NCBI GenBank assembly: GCA_944392765.1 | Contig: CALXXU010000027.1 | Span: 1 to 34,155, forward strand | DNA length: 34,155 bases | Direction: 5' to 3' | From: an uncultured Anaerobiospirillum sp. | GTDB lineage: Bacteria; Pseudomonadota; Gammaproteobacteria; Enterobacterales; Succinivibrionaceae | In this document: in pieces, positions 9,409 to 18,419 of the stretch | Position numbering within the stretch: the first letter of the stretch is position 1 | Layout: every line of letters starts with the position of its first letter | Position numbers and translations under genes: made by a program | Notes under the pieces: generated by a model | The model's database searches: none | Told to the model about the DNA's origin: nothing | Seen by the model: only the letters and a program-made list of their open reading frames with translations

Positions 9409-9785
9409 GCCAACCCAATTAGAAACAAACTAAGTGCAACGTGCCCAAGCCCCACTGCTTGAAGCGCGTGGCTTGCTTAGCAAATGATGGCCTTCCATCA
9501 AGTACAAAAGTAACATTTTAACCGGTAATGCTCAGTTAGAACTTAGAGCTAACCGAAAATTCTGTCTTTTCCCCACTGCGCCCCACGCACCGCGCACCGC
9601 GCTTTGATGCTGAGGTACCGCCCAGGGCGCAGCCGCTGTGACCACCACAGCGCATGGGCCTGCCCTTAAAGGCTGAGCTTGCCCTTCAAGGCTTTGCCCG
9701 GAGCTGCCCTCAAGGGCTGTGCTAGGCGCGGCAGCTGGGCTCAGTCTATTAGCTTGGCGTACGGGCGCGTCGCTTGTTGCGAGAT
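9409..9785. other. hflX-hflK gap: hairpins and palindromic repeats
   Basis: No gene is supported in these 377 bp. A perfect CGCTGTG/CACAGCG hairpin (9634-9640 with 9646-9652) lies beyond the hflX stop but lacks a U-tract. At 9660-9725 a short motif of the form GCCCTT-AAGGC recurs about four times, each copy nearly self-complementary. The AT-richer part near 9505-9560 could hold the hflK promoter (TAAAAT on the minus strand), but no matching -35 box is clear. Confidence 0.5.
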
Positions 9786-11138
9786 TTAGTCGATGTCCTC
9801 GAAGTCAAAGACCTCCTCTTGCACCCACGGCAGTGGAGCGCCCTCTTTACGCACTAAGCAGGCGCTGAGGCGGCCGCCCGAGAGTTTTTCGATGCGGGCA
9901 CAGTCTTGCGGCTTTAAGGCCACCTTGAGGTGCTCGTAGCCTTCCTCGTCGTAGCTTGAGCTGGTGATGGCCTTGAGCTCGTAGAGGCTCGCGCGCAGCT
10001 TGCCGTCTTGGTAGCCTAACTTGAGCTCAAACTCGCATTGGTCTAAGGCTAAGAGCTCGGCGACCGCCTGCAATAGATCCTCTAAACCAGCCTTGGTTTT
10101 GGCCGAAACGTTAACGCGTACCGGGCGTCCCTCTTCATTGCGCACAATGCCGATCGCCACATCGTCCTTTAAGTCAGACTTGTTGAACACAAGCAAGGTC
10201 GGCACTTGATCCGCACCAATCTGGCCTAAGACCGCATTGACCGCCTCGATATTGTCATCAAGGCGCGGGTCGGCGATATCGATGATGTGCAGGAGTAAGT
10301 CCGATTGAATCGTCTCCTCCAAGGTCGCGCGGAACGCGGCCACCAGTTCGTGCGGCAGGTGGCGAATAAAGCCTACCGTGTCGGCAAAGACCACCTTGCC
10401 TACCGTCGGCAAGACCATATTGCGCAAGGTCGGATCCAAGGTCGCAAAGAGCTGGTCAGCGGCATAAACCTCAGAGCGCGTGATGGTGTTAAAGAGCGTG
10501 GACTTACCGGCGTTGGTGTAGCCGACAAAGGACACCACCGGAATCGCGTTCTTCTTGCGCTCATTGCGGTTTTGCTCACGACGGCGTGCCACCACCTCAA
10601 GGTCTTGCTTGATCGCGGCAATGCGCTCACGCAGAGCACGACGGTCGAGCTCAATCTGGGTTTCACCTGGACCACCACGTAAACCAAAGCCACCCTTTTG
10701 GCGCTCTAAGTGGGTCCAACCGCGCACCAAACGGGCCTGCTCATAGCGCAGCTGCGCCAGCTCCACCTGGAGCTTGCCCTCGTAGGTACGGGCGCGCATC
10801 GCGAAGATCACTAAGATTAAGGCGATACGGTCCATCACGCGTACGCCCACCTCCTTTTCGAGGTTGCGCTCTTGGGCTGGGGTCAGCGGGCAATTGAAGA
10901 CCACGACCTTGGCATCATGGGCGCGCACGGCGTCAGCAAGCTCCGTGACCTTACCCGAGCCAATGTAGGTACGCGGCTCAATCACGTCACGGCGACACAC
11001 GATTGCATCGCAAATTGTGCTCCCGGCGGACTCGGCCAGGCGATGGAGTTCTTGTAAGTCTTCTTGATTTTTGGCCTGAGGCAATTCCACATGAACCAGA
11101 ATGGTTGGCCCCAGCGGCTCAAATTCTTTGTCAGCCAT
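9786..11138 (-). CDS. hflX: Ribosome-associated GTPase HflX
   Basis: GTPase that splits stalled or heat-damaged ribosomes. The N-terminal ATP/subunit-binding domain contains the GSGKV signature (60-64), and the linker contains the family marker GGFGLRGGPGETQIE (149-163). The G domain shows G1 GYTNAGKST at 206-214, DTVGF at 253-257 and NKSD at 319-322. The product has 450 residues (426 in E. coli). It lies between an unrecognised gene (upstream) and hflK, where hfq-hflX-hflK would be expected. Between it and the upstream gene an 8-bp inverted repeat (CCTCAAGT 11158-11165, ACTTGAGG 11225-11232) encloses GC-rich stems. Confidence 0.98.
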   Translation of the reverse strand: MADKEFEPLGPTILVHVELPQAKNQEDLQELHRLAESAGSTICDAIVCRRDVIEPRTYIGSGKVTELADAVRAHDAKVVVFNCPLTPAQERNLEKEVGVRVMDRIALILVIFAMRARTYEGKLQVELAQLRYEQARLVRGWTHLERQKGGFGLRGGPGETQIELDRRALRERIAAIKQDLEVVARRREQNRNERKKNAIPVVSFVGYTNAGKSTLFNTITRSEVYAADQLFATLDPTLRNMVLPTVGKVVFADTVGFIRHLPHELVAAFRATLEETIQSDLLLHIIDIADPRLDDNIEAVNAVLGQIGADQVPTLLVFNKSDLKDDVAIGIVRNEEGRPVRVNVSAKTKAGLEDLLQAVAELLALDQCEFELKLGYQDGKLRASLYELKAITSSSYDEEGYEHLKVALKPQDCARIEKLSGGRLSACLVRKEGAPLPWVQEEVFDFEDID

Positions 11139-11300
11139 AAAAAACCTTATTTTAAATCCTCAAGTCGCCGCGCTTCCCAGCGCTGCGGGCCAGACCGACC
11201 TGCGGCCTTACCTTGGGCCCTTCAACTTGAGGGGAAAGAAAATTGGTACTTTATTTGTTTTTTCGGTAGCTTGAACTCCGGCCGCTTGCGCGCCGCTTGT

Positions 11301-11804
11301 TTAAGCAGGCTTGCGGTAGTTGTTTTGCAAGGAGCGAATGAGCGCGGGCACCTCGCCGTAGAACAGGTCGGCGATGGCCGCTACGTCCGAGCGCGCCTGA
11401 GCATCGGAGATAATCTTGAGCACCAAAACAAAGTTCTGCTTGAAGGTGGTATCGGCAAAAGGCAAGAGCTTTTCTATATCCTGGATAAAAGCCGCAATGC
11501 GATCGTAGGTCCACACTGGGGCCCGAACCACCGCCATTTCACACAAGGCGCGGCAGTCTTGCAAGAGCTTGGTGCAATAAGCGTCAATGTTCAGAGGTGA
11601 GAGTTTCTCACCCTCGGGATCGGGGGCAAACAGCATAATGGTTTGGCGCCGCAGCACCGCCTCGAGCTCTTCGATCTCCTGTGCCCGCTGCACCCGCTCA
11701 TCGAGCTTGATGAAATCAGGATGGTGATCCAAATTGAGGTTATGCGCAATCATCAGCTCTTGCTTGCGATAACGCTCTAGCGCTTTTTTCTGCCGTTGCT
11801 CCAA
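11301..11804 (-). CDS. Uncharacterised 167-residue protein at the hfq position
   Basis: I do not recognise it. It starts at TTG 11804, 7 nt after an AAGGAG ribosome binding site; no ATG occurs before residue 18. The N-terminus is strongly charged (EQRQKKALERYRKQE) and the rest is predicted mostly helical, with no signal peptide, membrane helix or Sm-fold motif, so it is not Hfq. It lies between miaA and hflX, exactly where hfq normally lies. A basic, helical start would suit an RNA- or ribosome-associated protein, but that is speculation. The good ribosome binding site and full-length frame support a real gene. Confidence 0.7.
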   Translation of the reverse strand: MEQRQKKALERYRKQELMIAHNLNLDHHPDFIKLDERVQRAQEIEELEAVLRRQTIMLFAPDPEGEKLSPLNIDAYCTKLLQDCRALCEMAVVRAPVWTYDRIAAFIQDIEKLLPFADTTFKQNFVLVLKIISDAQARSDVAAIADLFYGEVPALIRSLQNNYRKPA

Positions 11805-11846
11805 ACACTTTCTCCTTGCTGCTGCGACTTCAGGCCCCTTTGAGCT

Positions 11847-11935
11847 GCCACTTTAAGGCTGGGCCACTTTAAGGCTGGGCTGCCACTTTAAGGCTGTGCC
11901 ACCTTAGGGCTGGCCGGTTACAGGCTCTTAAGGCT
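11847..11935. repeat. 17-19-bp tandem repeat between miaA and the 167-residue gene
   Basis: GCCACTTTAAGGCTGGG and close variants occur about four times in a row, decaying towards 11935. The repeat lies in the leader of the 167-residue gene and upstream of its ribosome binding site. No coding potential is supported. Confidence 0.65.
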
Positions 11936-11937
11936 GT

Positions 11938-11953
11938 GCCGCTCTTAAGCGGC
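11938..11953 (-). terminator. Hairpin after miaA
   Basis: GCCGCT (11938-11943) and AGCGGC (11948-11953) form a perfect 6-bp stem with a four-base loop, 24 bp past the miaA stop. There is no U-tract, so termination is uncertain. Confidence 0.35.
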
Positions 11954-11976
11954 GCTCCAACCGCGCATGGGCTATC

Positions 11977-12948
11977 TTAGCGCAAAAAAGCCTGCACCCC
12001 ATGGTGCTGAGCGCATAAAGCTAACACTGCCTTTAGTTTAGCGGTGGCGCTTTGCTCAATTGGGACAATGAGGCGCTGCGTCTTATCATCATCCTTTAAG
12101 CCGCCGCGCAGCCAGGTCATTTGATGCTTGGCAAGACGCGCCGTCGCAATCACCGCCAGCTCAATCATCTCCTCATAGGAGACCTCGCCACGCAAATACA
12201 TCAGCACCTGGCGATAGCCCACCGAGCGCATCGCCGGCATGGTGTCGTTGAGGTCGTGGCGCGCATAGAGCTGTTTGACCTCGTCAATCAGGCCCTGCTC
12301 TAACATCTGCATAAAGCGCTGGCGGATGAGCTCACGCAACTGCGTACGATCATTGTTTTTAGGAAGTAGCACCACCTCAAGCCTGCTAAATGGGCAGCCT
12401 TCCTTAGGGGCGCTAAAGTATGAGCTCATCGCACGGCCCGTGAGGTAATAGACCTCTAAGGCCCGCGCCACGCGCTGCTTGTCCTTAGAATCAAGTCGGG
12501 TGTAGCTCTCAGGGTCGATCTCTTTTAAGAGACTATGGACGTACGGCCAGTCGTGGGCGTCGGCCAGGGCTTGAACCTGAGCGCGCACCTGCGGGGTGCT
12601 CTCTGGTACTGGCGAGAGGCCATCGACTAAGGCCTTGTAGTACATCATCGTGCCCCCGCAGATCACCGGGAGATTACCCCGTGCTCTGATTTCCTGAACC
12701 AAGCGGATACAGTCGGCGCGAAAGTTCGCGGCACTGTAGCTTTGGGCGGGGTCGCAGATATCGATCAAATGGTGCGGGCAGATAGCCAGCTCTTCTTTAG
12801 TGGGCTTGGCCGAACCGATATCCATGCCCTGATAGACCAAGGCCGAATCCAGCGAGATGATCTCGATGCGATAGTGCGCGCTCAAAGCCAAGGCCAGCGC
12901 ACTTTTGCCCGATGCCGTTGGGCCCAAGATCACCAATGCTTCACACAT
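11977..12948 (-). CDS. miaA: tRNA dimethylallyltransferase MiaA
   Basis: Transfers the dimethylallyl group to N6 of A37 in tRNAs that read UNN codons. The product is 323 residues (316 in E. coli). The P-loop GPTASGKS lies at 9-16, followed by SLDSALVYQGMDIGSAKP in the substrate loop and HHLID, and further on VICGGTMMYYKALVDGLSP, DSKDKQRVARALEVYY (the usual D-x-NP region in altered form) and the C-terminal RLAKHQMTWLRG. ATG 12948 is preceded by GAGG. It follows mutL after a 63-bp gap with its own -10-like box, as E. coli miaA also has promoters inside or near mutL. Confidence 0.97.
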   Translation of the reverse strand: MCEALVILGPTASGKSALALALSAHYRIEIISLDSALVYQGMDIGSAKPTKEELAICPHHLIDICDPAQSYSAANFRADCIRLVQEIRARGNLPVICGGTMMYYKALVDGLSPVPESTPQVRAQVQALADAHDWPYVHSLLKEIDPESYTRLDSKDKQRVARALEVYYLTGRAMSSYFSAPKEGCPFSRLEVVLLPKNNDRTQLRELIRQRFMQMLEQGLIDEVKQLYARHDLNDTMPAMRSVGYRQVLMYLRGEVSYEEMIELAVIATARLAKHQMTWLRGGLKDDDKTQRLIVPIEQSATAKLKAVLALCAQHHGVQAFLR

Positions 12949-13003
12949 AGTTCGCCCTCACCTAAATTCCGAACTCGCCCTCACCAATCTGAGAAAAAGC
13001 CGA

Positions 13004-13009
13004 ATTATA
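13004..13009 (-). promoter_or_regulatory. Consensus -10 box for miaA beside the mutL stop
   Basis: TATAAT on the minus strand lies 3 bp downstream of the mutL stop codon. The -35 region inside mutL is poor (TGTTAG at best). A short duplication, GGTGAGGGCGA, occurs twice between this box and the miaA ATG, so a second ribosome-binding-like site is present. Confidence 0.45.
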
Positions 13010-13011
13010 GC

Positions 13012-16000
13012 CTATTTATGCTGTCCTAACATCTGGTAGGCCAGGCTACACAGGTCAAGCTCGCAGATGGTAAAGCCCTCGCGCTTTAGACTTAAGTTAA
13101 GCTTGGTCTTGGCATCGAGCGTCCCTTGCGCCGAGGTCGCCTCGCTGACCAAAACCTCCAGCTCACTGGGCTGCAAATGCTCAATTAACGCCTTGGCATC
13201 GAGCACGGTATTGAGCTCGTAGCGCTTAGCCTGACTGATGCACTTCACCAGGGGCTCAGGGGCGGTGCCCGCGCTGTTAATAACCTCATGGGACGCGGCA
13301 ATCAAGGCCAGCGCCTGACCTGCCACTTGCGCCAGGTTAGTGCCACGTACCATCTTAGGAATGGCAATCAGTTCAATGGCCGAGCGGGTGAGCTGACTTT
13401 TGACCACAAAGCCCGCGCGCGCGGCCGCACTTACCAGCTGAGTTTGCTTATAGGCCTTAAGCAAGCCCGGCTCAAGGCGCAGGGCAAAAGGCAAGGTCAA
13501 CTCGCAGCGCTCGACCGTATCGCCGACCACACCCTGACGGTAGACCTGCGCTAAGAAATGCGCAAATAAAGCCGAGCCTTGCGCCATAAAGTAACGCCGG
13601 TCATGCGCAAAGAGCACCACATTAGGCGCCACCAACGCCAGAAACTGGGCCTTAGCGCCCCCTTCCGTGCCACCTGCCGGAGCACTCACCTGAGCGCTGG
13701 TAGCAGCGTTTTCGGTTTTGCCCCCGGCAAAAGTCAGGTCAAGCTCCAGCGGCGGCTCCGCCTCCGGCTGCGGCGACTGCTCCAGCAAGCTGTGCGGATT
13801 AAAGTTTGGGCTAGCCTGCGCCCCCAGGCGACTTGACTGCAAGCGCGCCGCCAGCAGCGAGCGGGGCGCATCCGCCTCCGACTCCAGGGAAAGCTCAACG
13901 CTATCTTCCACCGCAGTCGGCCGCGCCGTAGTCCCTGACGCTGGGAACGGCTCCGTGGCCGGGAACGGTTCCGTGGCCGCAGCGCCCGCAACCGGTGCCG
14001 CACCTGATGCCGCACCGTGCACCACAGCACCTTGTTCTGCCACAGCACCTTGTTCTGCCGCAGCACCTTGTTCTGCCTCGTGCGCCACAGTGGCCCTAGC
14101 TTCAGGCTCTAGTTCTGGCTGTGGTTCGGCTGTGCCCTGGCCTGCAGGGAACGGTACAGTTACGCCCAGGGTCCCATCCACCTTAGGTCTTATCGCAAAA
14201 GGCGCGCCCACGCGCGCCTGAGACGCGGCACTGGCTGGGGCGGTCGCACTCGGCGTAGCTTCTGCTTCATCCGGCGTTGCGGCGGCGTCAGCTGGGCTTT
14301 GGTTTGGATTAAGTGCCCCTTGCGCTACAGCGGCAGCTTGCGCCCAGACCTCATTTAACTCGGCGCCGCTCTTGAGGGTGCTAAAGTCCACTAGCGCCCC
14401 TTCTAAGCGCGCAGCATCAGGGTTAGGCGGGGTGAGCGCGGCATGAGCGGTACGCTCTAAGTACGCTTCCACCGCCGGGCGCAGCGCCTCAGGCGCAGCC
14501 TCGGTTTGGCCTTTCGCGGCAATCTTAGCCTTGAGGGCATCCCAGCGCGAGCGCACTAAATCAGGCTGTTCCTCAGAGCGGCCTGGAGCTGCGCCCTGAG
14601 CTGCCGGTTGGGCTGACTGTTCAGCCGCCGGTTGGGCTGACTGTTCAGCTGCCGGTTGGGCTGACTGTTCAGCCGCCGATTGGGCTGACTGTTCAGCCGC
14701 CGATTGGGCTGACTGTTCAGCCGCCGATTGGGCTGACTGTTCAGCCGCCGATTGGGCTGACTGTTCAGCTGCCGGTTGGGCTGACTGTTCAGCCGCCGAT
14801 TGGGCTGACTGTTCAGCTGCCGGTTGGGTTGTTGGCTGCGCTGATTCTTGAGGTGCGCTCTTGGTTGCTTGGCCGTCCTTTTCTGCTTGGTCAAAGCTTA
14901 GGTCGAGGCTACCCTTGGCGGCCGCGTCCAGATGGTGGGTGAGCAAGGCCGCACGCACATTGGTCACAATGGCGTCGTAGATGAGATTGCTCTCGTGAAA
15001 GCGCACTTCGTCCTTGCGCGGATGGACGTTGACGTCCACGATGTGCGGGTCACAGCGCAAAAAGATAATGGCCCTCAGGCACGGCTTAAAGCTCGGATCG
15101 TCTTGCACCACACTCAAATAGCCCTCACGCAAGGCGTGATTGACCATTTTGTCGGCGATGATACGGCCGTTTAAAAAGGTCAGGATGCGATCAGGCAGCG
15201 CCCGAATCAGCGAAGGCGGCTTGATAATCAGCCCGTGCACCTGAAGTAATTTGGTGCTGAGCGGATCGGGAGTCTCGTAATGGCCATAGCTTTGGTAACT
15301 ACTCTGCGCGGCTTGATAGGCCTGCCACGCCGCTTGCAACTTGGAGTCTTCGTTATCAAAGGTGATGCCCGGATAGTTAAAGTCCGCGCCTAAGAGCTTG
15401 CTAATGCGCTGGGGCAATTGGGCCTTGCTCTGCGCTGGAACTTGCAAGATGGTGCGCCCGTCACTGATGAGGGTAAACTCAATGCCGTAATTGACTAACG
15501 CCAGGCGCGTCACCAGCTCCTTGATATGGGTCAGCTCGGTCTTATCTGACTTGAGAAATCTACGGCGGGCTGGGGTGTTAAAAAAGAGCTCGCGCACGAT
15601 CACCGAAGTGCCAATCGGATGGGCCGCTGGGGCGACCGCCGGATTTTGCTCCGGGCCTGACACCTCGACCTGGTAGCCATGGGGCTGCCCTTTAGTATTG
15701 GAGACTAAGGTCAGACGACTGACCGAAGCAATCGAAGCCAAGGCCTCGCCGCGAAAGCCCATCGTGGTGATGGCCGCAAGATCTTCTAAGCAGCTGATCT
15801 TAGAGGTCGCGTGCGGGGCTAAGGCTAATACGAGCTCGTCCTTAGGAATCCCCGCGCCATTATCGGTGACCTTGATGAGCTGCTTACCTGCTTGCTTGAG
15901 CTCCAAGGTAATGGCGCTGGCGCCTGCATCCACCGCGTTTTCTAACAGCTCCTTGACCACCGAGGCCGGGCGCTCGACCACCTCACCTGCAGCAATCTGA

Positions 16001-16035
16001 TTGGCCAGCTGCACCGATAGCTTGCGAATCGGCAT
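13012..16035 (-). CDS. mutL: DNA mismatch repair protein MutL with giant linker
   Basis: Matchmaker ATPase coupling MutS recognition to strand incision. The GHKL ATPase is intact: ENAVDAGA 32-39, DNGAGI 58-63, GFRGEAL 93-99, then DVNVHPRKDEVRF near 340. A C-terminal dimerisation domain occupies about 815-1007 and lacks the DQHA-type endonuclease motif, as in MutH-dependent species. The protein has 1007 residues against about 615 in E. coli. The excess is an Ala/Gln/Pro/Glu-rich linker (about 390-815) that includes nine 8-residue AAEQSAQS/P repeats. The start gives MPIRKLSVQLANQIAAGEVV, as in the family. It starts 9 bp after the amiB stop, so the two are cotranscribed. Confidence 0.97.
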   Translation of the reverse strand: MPIRKLSVQLANQIAAGEVVERPASVVKELLENAVDAGASAITLELKQAGKQLIKVTDNGAGIPKDELVLALAPHATSKISCLEDLAAITTMGFRGEALASIASVSRLTLVSNTKGQPHGYQVEVSGPEQNPAVAPAAHPIGTSVIVRELFFNTPARRRFLKSDKTELTHIKELVTRLALVNYGIEFTLISDGRTILQVPAQSKAQLPQRISKLLGADFNYPGITFDNEDSKLQAAWQAYQAAQSSYQSYGHYETPDPLSTKLLQVHGLIIKPPSLIRALPDRILTFLNGRIIADKMVNHALREGYLSVVQDDPSFKPCLRAIIFLRCDPHIVDVNVHPRKDEVRFHESNLIYDAIVTNVRAALLTHHLDAAAKGSLDLSFDQAEKDGQATKSAPQESAQPTTQPAAEQSAQSAAEQSAQPAAEQSAQSAAEQSAQSAAEQSAQSAAEQSAQSAAEQSAQPAAEQSAQPAAEQSAQPAAQGAAPGRSEEQPDLVRSRWDALKAKIAAKGQTEAAPEALRPAVEAYLERTAHAALTPPNPDAARLEGALVDFSTLKSGAELNEVWAQAAAVAQGALNPNQSPADAAATPDEAEATPSATAPASAASQARVGAPFAIRPKVDGTLGVTVPFPAGQGTAEPQPELEPEARATVAHEAEQGAAAEQGAVAEQGAVVHGAASGAAPVAGAAATEPFPATEPFPASGTTARPTAVEDSVELSLESEADAPRSLLAARLQSSRLGAQASPNFNPHSLLEQSPQPEAEPPLELDLTFAGGKTENAATSAQVSAPAGGTEGGAKAQFLALVAPNVVLFAHDRRYFMAQGSALFAHFLAQVYRQGVVGDTVERCELTLPFALRLEPGLLKAYKQTQLVSAAARAGFVVKSQLTRSAIELIAIPKMVRGTNLAQVAGQALALIAASHEVINSAGTAPEPLVKCISQAKRYELNTVLDAKALIEHLQPSELEVLVSEATSAQGTLDAKTKLNLSLKREGFTICELDLCSLAYQMLGQHK
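14608..14823 (-). repeat. Nine-copy 24-bp repeat inside mutL
   Basis: Nine contiguous 24-bp copies (starts at 14608, 14632, 14656, 14680, 14704, 14728, 14752, 14776, 14800; decayed tenth at 14824) encode AAEQSAQS or AAEQSAQP. The copies are nearly identical, differing mainly at the codons for Ser/Pro and at one synonymous site. That suggests recent expansion or homogenisation. Gain or loss of a unit keeps the reading frame. Confidence 0.95.
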
Positions 16036-16044
16036 AGCGTCCCC

Positions 16045-17733
16045 CTACTTGGTGGCCGCCGGTGCGGTCGGAGGAATGATGAGCTTCTGACCGATGCGGA
16101 TGTTATCGCTCTTGAGGCCGTTTTGGCGCTTTAAGGCGGACACCGTAGTCTTGTACTTGTGCGCAATCACCGAGAGCGAATCGCCCTTGGCAACCTCATG
16201 GATCGTGACCTTGACTGCGCCGGTGCGAATGGCACTTTCATAGCGGCTCTTGATGTTCTGCACTGTGTAGTTTTCGTAGTAGGAGACGATACCTTGGTAG
16301 ATGCAGTAGGCAATCTGCTTTTGATAGTTCGGCTGGTTGAGCTGAATCTCCTCATAGCGATTGGATAAGAAGCCGGTCTCAATTAAGAGCGACGGGATAT
16401 CTGGGGACTTTAACACCGCCAGCGAAGCGTGGATCGGCTTGTCCTTATGCAATTTGGTGAACTTGCCTAGCTTGTCCAAGATCTCCTGGCCCATGTTGTA
16501 GCCCTCAGAGCGGGTATTGTCCGAGGACATCGCCAAAATCGTCGCGGCTAAGTACGGATTTTCTTGGTCTTTAGAGCTGCTTGAGAGCACCTCACTGACA
16601 CCGCCTAAGAGCTCGCCCTTACCGCCCTTTAAGACCTTGGTGTTCTCACGCTGGGCACGATTGGTCGATAAGACCCAAATCGAGGCACCACGGGCCGAGG
16701 AGGCCCCCGAGGCTACCGAGTCGGCGTGAATAGAAATTAAGATGTCGGCCTTGTAATCACGCGCAATCTCCGAGCGCTTGTCGAGATCGACAAAGACGTC
16801 GGTCGAGCGAATCAGGCGGCCGCGAAAACGTGGATTGGAGTTGACGTACTTGGCAAGCTGAGTGGCGATCGCCAGCGTTACGTTCTTTTCCTTAACGCCG
16901 CGCTTACCGATCGCACCTGGATCCTTGCCGCCGTGACCGGCGTCAATTGCGATGATATATGGGTTAGCTGCTGGCAGCGTAACCGGCTGCGGGGGCGGTG
17001 GGGCTTGAGTGTCGAGTACTTCCTCTTCGACCGGAGCAGTCTGAGTGCCCGTACGCTGGGCTTGGCGCTGCTCTTCTTGCTGCTCGCGCAATTGCTCGAT
17101 ACGCTCTTGGTAGGCCTGAGCCTGCGCTGGAGTCATCGTGCGAATACCATCGGCGCCCACGGTCGAAAGCGAGTTGAGCAAAGCATTCTCGGCGGCATCC
17201 GCGTCTTGTAGGGTAATAACTTGGACCGGAGGCTGGCCCGAGCCATGGCCGGTGCCGATAAGGGAGGAGGCGGTCTTTTGGTCGAGCACTTTAACTTCAG
17301 CATTACCGGTCGGCTCACGACTTGAGGCCGTGTGCGGGAAGTCGAGTACCACGCGATAATTCTGACCATTCATCGGCTTGAGCACAAAGACGTTAGGGGT
17401 ACCCGAGCCCTCTAAGGCAAAGATATAGCGCACGTCATCGTTGCTTAGATTCTTGGTCATGCGCTTGACCACCGAGCGGCCCTCTAAGCTCAGCTTGTCG
17501 GGCGCACTCTTATAATTGGTGACGTCATTTAAGCGGATGACAAAGGTCGCGCCATCGTTATTTAAGGCGGTCGAGTACTTAGGCTCGTAGTCGAGATCTA
17601 AGACCACGCGGGTTTTATCGGCATTGGAAAAGGCGCGCACGCCCTTAATATTGTCAGCAAAGGCGCTCGTACCCACCGACCACAGGAGCGTGGCACCCAA
17701 GGCCCACGCGGCAAAACGCTTTAGTGCTGACAT
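16045..17733 (-). CDS. amiB: N-acetylmuramoyl-L-alanine amidase with AMIN and LysM domains
   Basis: Periplasmic zinc amidase that cleaves septal peptidoglycan during daughter-cell separation. ATG 17733 starts a clear signal peptide (MSALKRFAAWALGATL..., cleavage after AFA). An upstream GTG (17817) would bury it. The order is an AMIN domain (about 25-125), a Gln/Glu-rich linker, the Amidase_3 domain with zinc and catalytic residues in DAGHGG, GVKEKN, SIHAD and IETGFLSN, and a C-terminal LysM domain (EVAKGDSLSVIAHKY...). It has 562 residues. The LysM tail and the place between tsaE and mutL point to AmiB. Seven T precede the weak ribosome binding region. Confidence 0.93.
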   Translation of the reverse strand: MSALKRFAAWALGATLLWSVGTSAFADNIKGVRAFSNADKTRVVLDLDYEPKYSTALNNDGATFVIRLNDVTNYKSAPDKLSLEGRSVVKRMTKNLSNDDVRYIFALEGSGTPNVFVLKPMNGQNYRVVLDFPHTASSREPTGNAEVKVLDQKTASSLIGTGHGSGQPPVQVITLQDADAAENALLNSLSTVGADGIRTMTPAQAQAYQERIEQLREQQEEQRQAQRTGTQTAPVEEEVLDTQAPPPPQPVTLPAANPYIIAIDAGHGGKDPGAIGKRGVKEKNVTLAIATQLAKYVNSNPRFRGRLIRSTDVFVDLDKRSEIARDYKADILISIHADSVASGASSARGASIWVLSTNRAQRENTKVLKGGKGELLGGVSEVLSSSSKDQENPYLAATILAMSSDNTRSEGYNMGQEILDKLGKFTKLHKDKPIHASLAVLKSPDIPSLLIETGFLSNRYEEIQLNQPNYQKQIAYCIYQGIVSYYENYTVQNIKSRYESAIRTGAVKVTIHEVAKGDSLSVIAHKYKTTVSALKRQNGLKSDNIRIGQKLIIPPTAPAATK

Positions 17734-17877
17734 AGCCAAAAACCCACCACAAAAAAACCGGTTCTGCGCAACCAACCGCTCACAACCTGTCTTGGTCTCA
17801 AGAAGCAGTCGGCTCACATACTTAATTCAGACCAGAAGGTAATAAATGCAAAGAAGGCGCCCAATGATGAAATAAGA

Positions 17878-18390
17878 CTAAGCTTCGTCCCCAATGGTTC
17901 CCACCAGCGCTTGCAGCTCTGCTTGAGGCACGAGCTGCGCGGCAATGCTCACGGTACGGCCTTGAGGCTCATGCGTGAGCGTGATGGTCATATCAGCAGG
18001 CGGCAAAATCCCCGCACCGCGCTCCGGCCACTCAATAAAGCACAGGGCGCGCTGGGCAAAGTAGTCGCGAATACCCATCATCTCCAGCTCTTCAGGGTCT
18101 TGCAGACGATAGAGATCAAAGTGGTAAAGCGTTAAAGGACTGCCCACCAAGGCACCTAGGTCATAGCTTTCGACCAAGGTATAAGTTGGGGACTTGACGG
18201 TACCCTGATAGCCCAGAGCAGTGAGCAGCGCCCGCGTCAGAGCCGTCTTACCTGCCCCTAAGTCACCTTCGAGGTACACGCACAAAGCGCGACCTTGCGG
18301 CAACCAGGCCGTCACGTGCTGGGCTAAGGCTGCGCCTAGACGCTCGGTCGCCGCCTCATCTGGCAAAAAGGAACTTACTTGCGCGCTCAT
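17878..18390 (-). CDS. tsaE: tRNA threonylcarbamoyladenosine biosynthesis ATPase TsaE
   Basis: P-loop ATPase of the TsaBDE complex that makes t6A37 in ANN-reading tRNAs. ATG 18390 gives 170 residues (153 in E. coli); the frame is open upstream, but those residues are not family-like. Motifs: Walker A EGDLGAGKTALTRALL, KSPTYTLVESY in the switch region, YHFDLYRL and the FIEWPERG segment near the C-terminal third. It stands first in the tsaE-amiB-mutL-miaA series. A 144-bp gap separates it from the amiB ATG. Confidence 0.96.
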   Translation of the reverse strand: MSAQVSSFLPDEAATERLGAALAQHVTAWLPQGRALCVYLEGDLGAGKTALTRALLTALGYQGTVKSPTYTLVESYDLGALVGSPLTLYHFDLYRLQDPEELEMMGIRDYFAQRALCFIEWPERGAGILPPADMTITLTHEPQGRTVSIAAQLVPQAELQALVGTIGDEA

Positions 18391-18419
18391 ACCACCCCCG
18401 CACTCCCAAAAAGAAACCA

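Noticed and set aside
11251-11600. Alternative frames over the 167-residue gene
   Set aside because: The 167-residue frame has an AAGGAG-spaced start and continuous length; the alternatives are shorter or oppose it.
14608-14823. CRISPR-like array
   Set aside because: Units are contiguous without unique spacers and encode a peptide inside mutL.
13718-14894. Other frames inside mutL, including a long Arg/Asn/Gln-rich minus frame
   Set aside because: Shadows of the GC-rich, repetitive mutL linker; the MutL frame is intact from ATPase to C-terminal domain.
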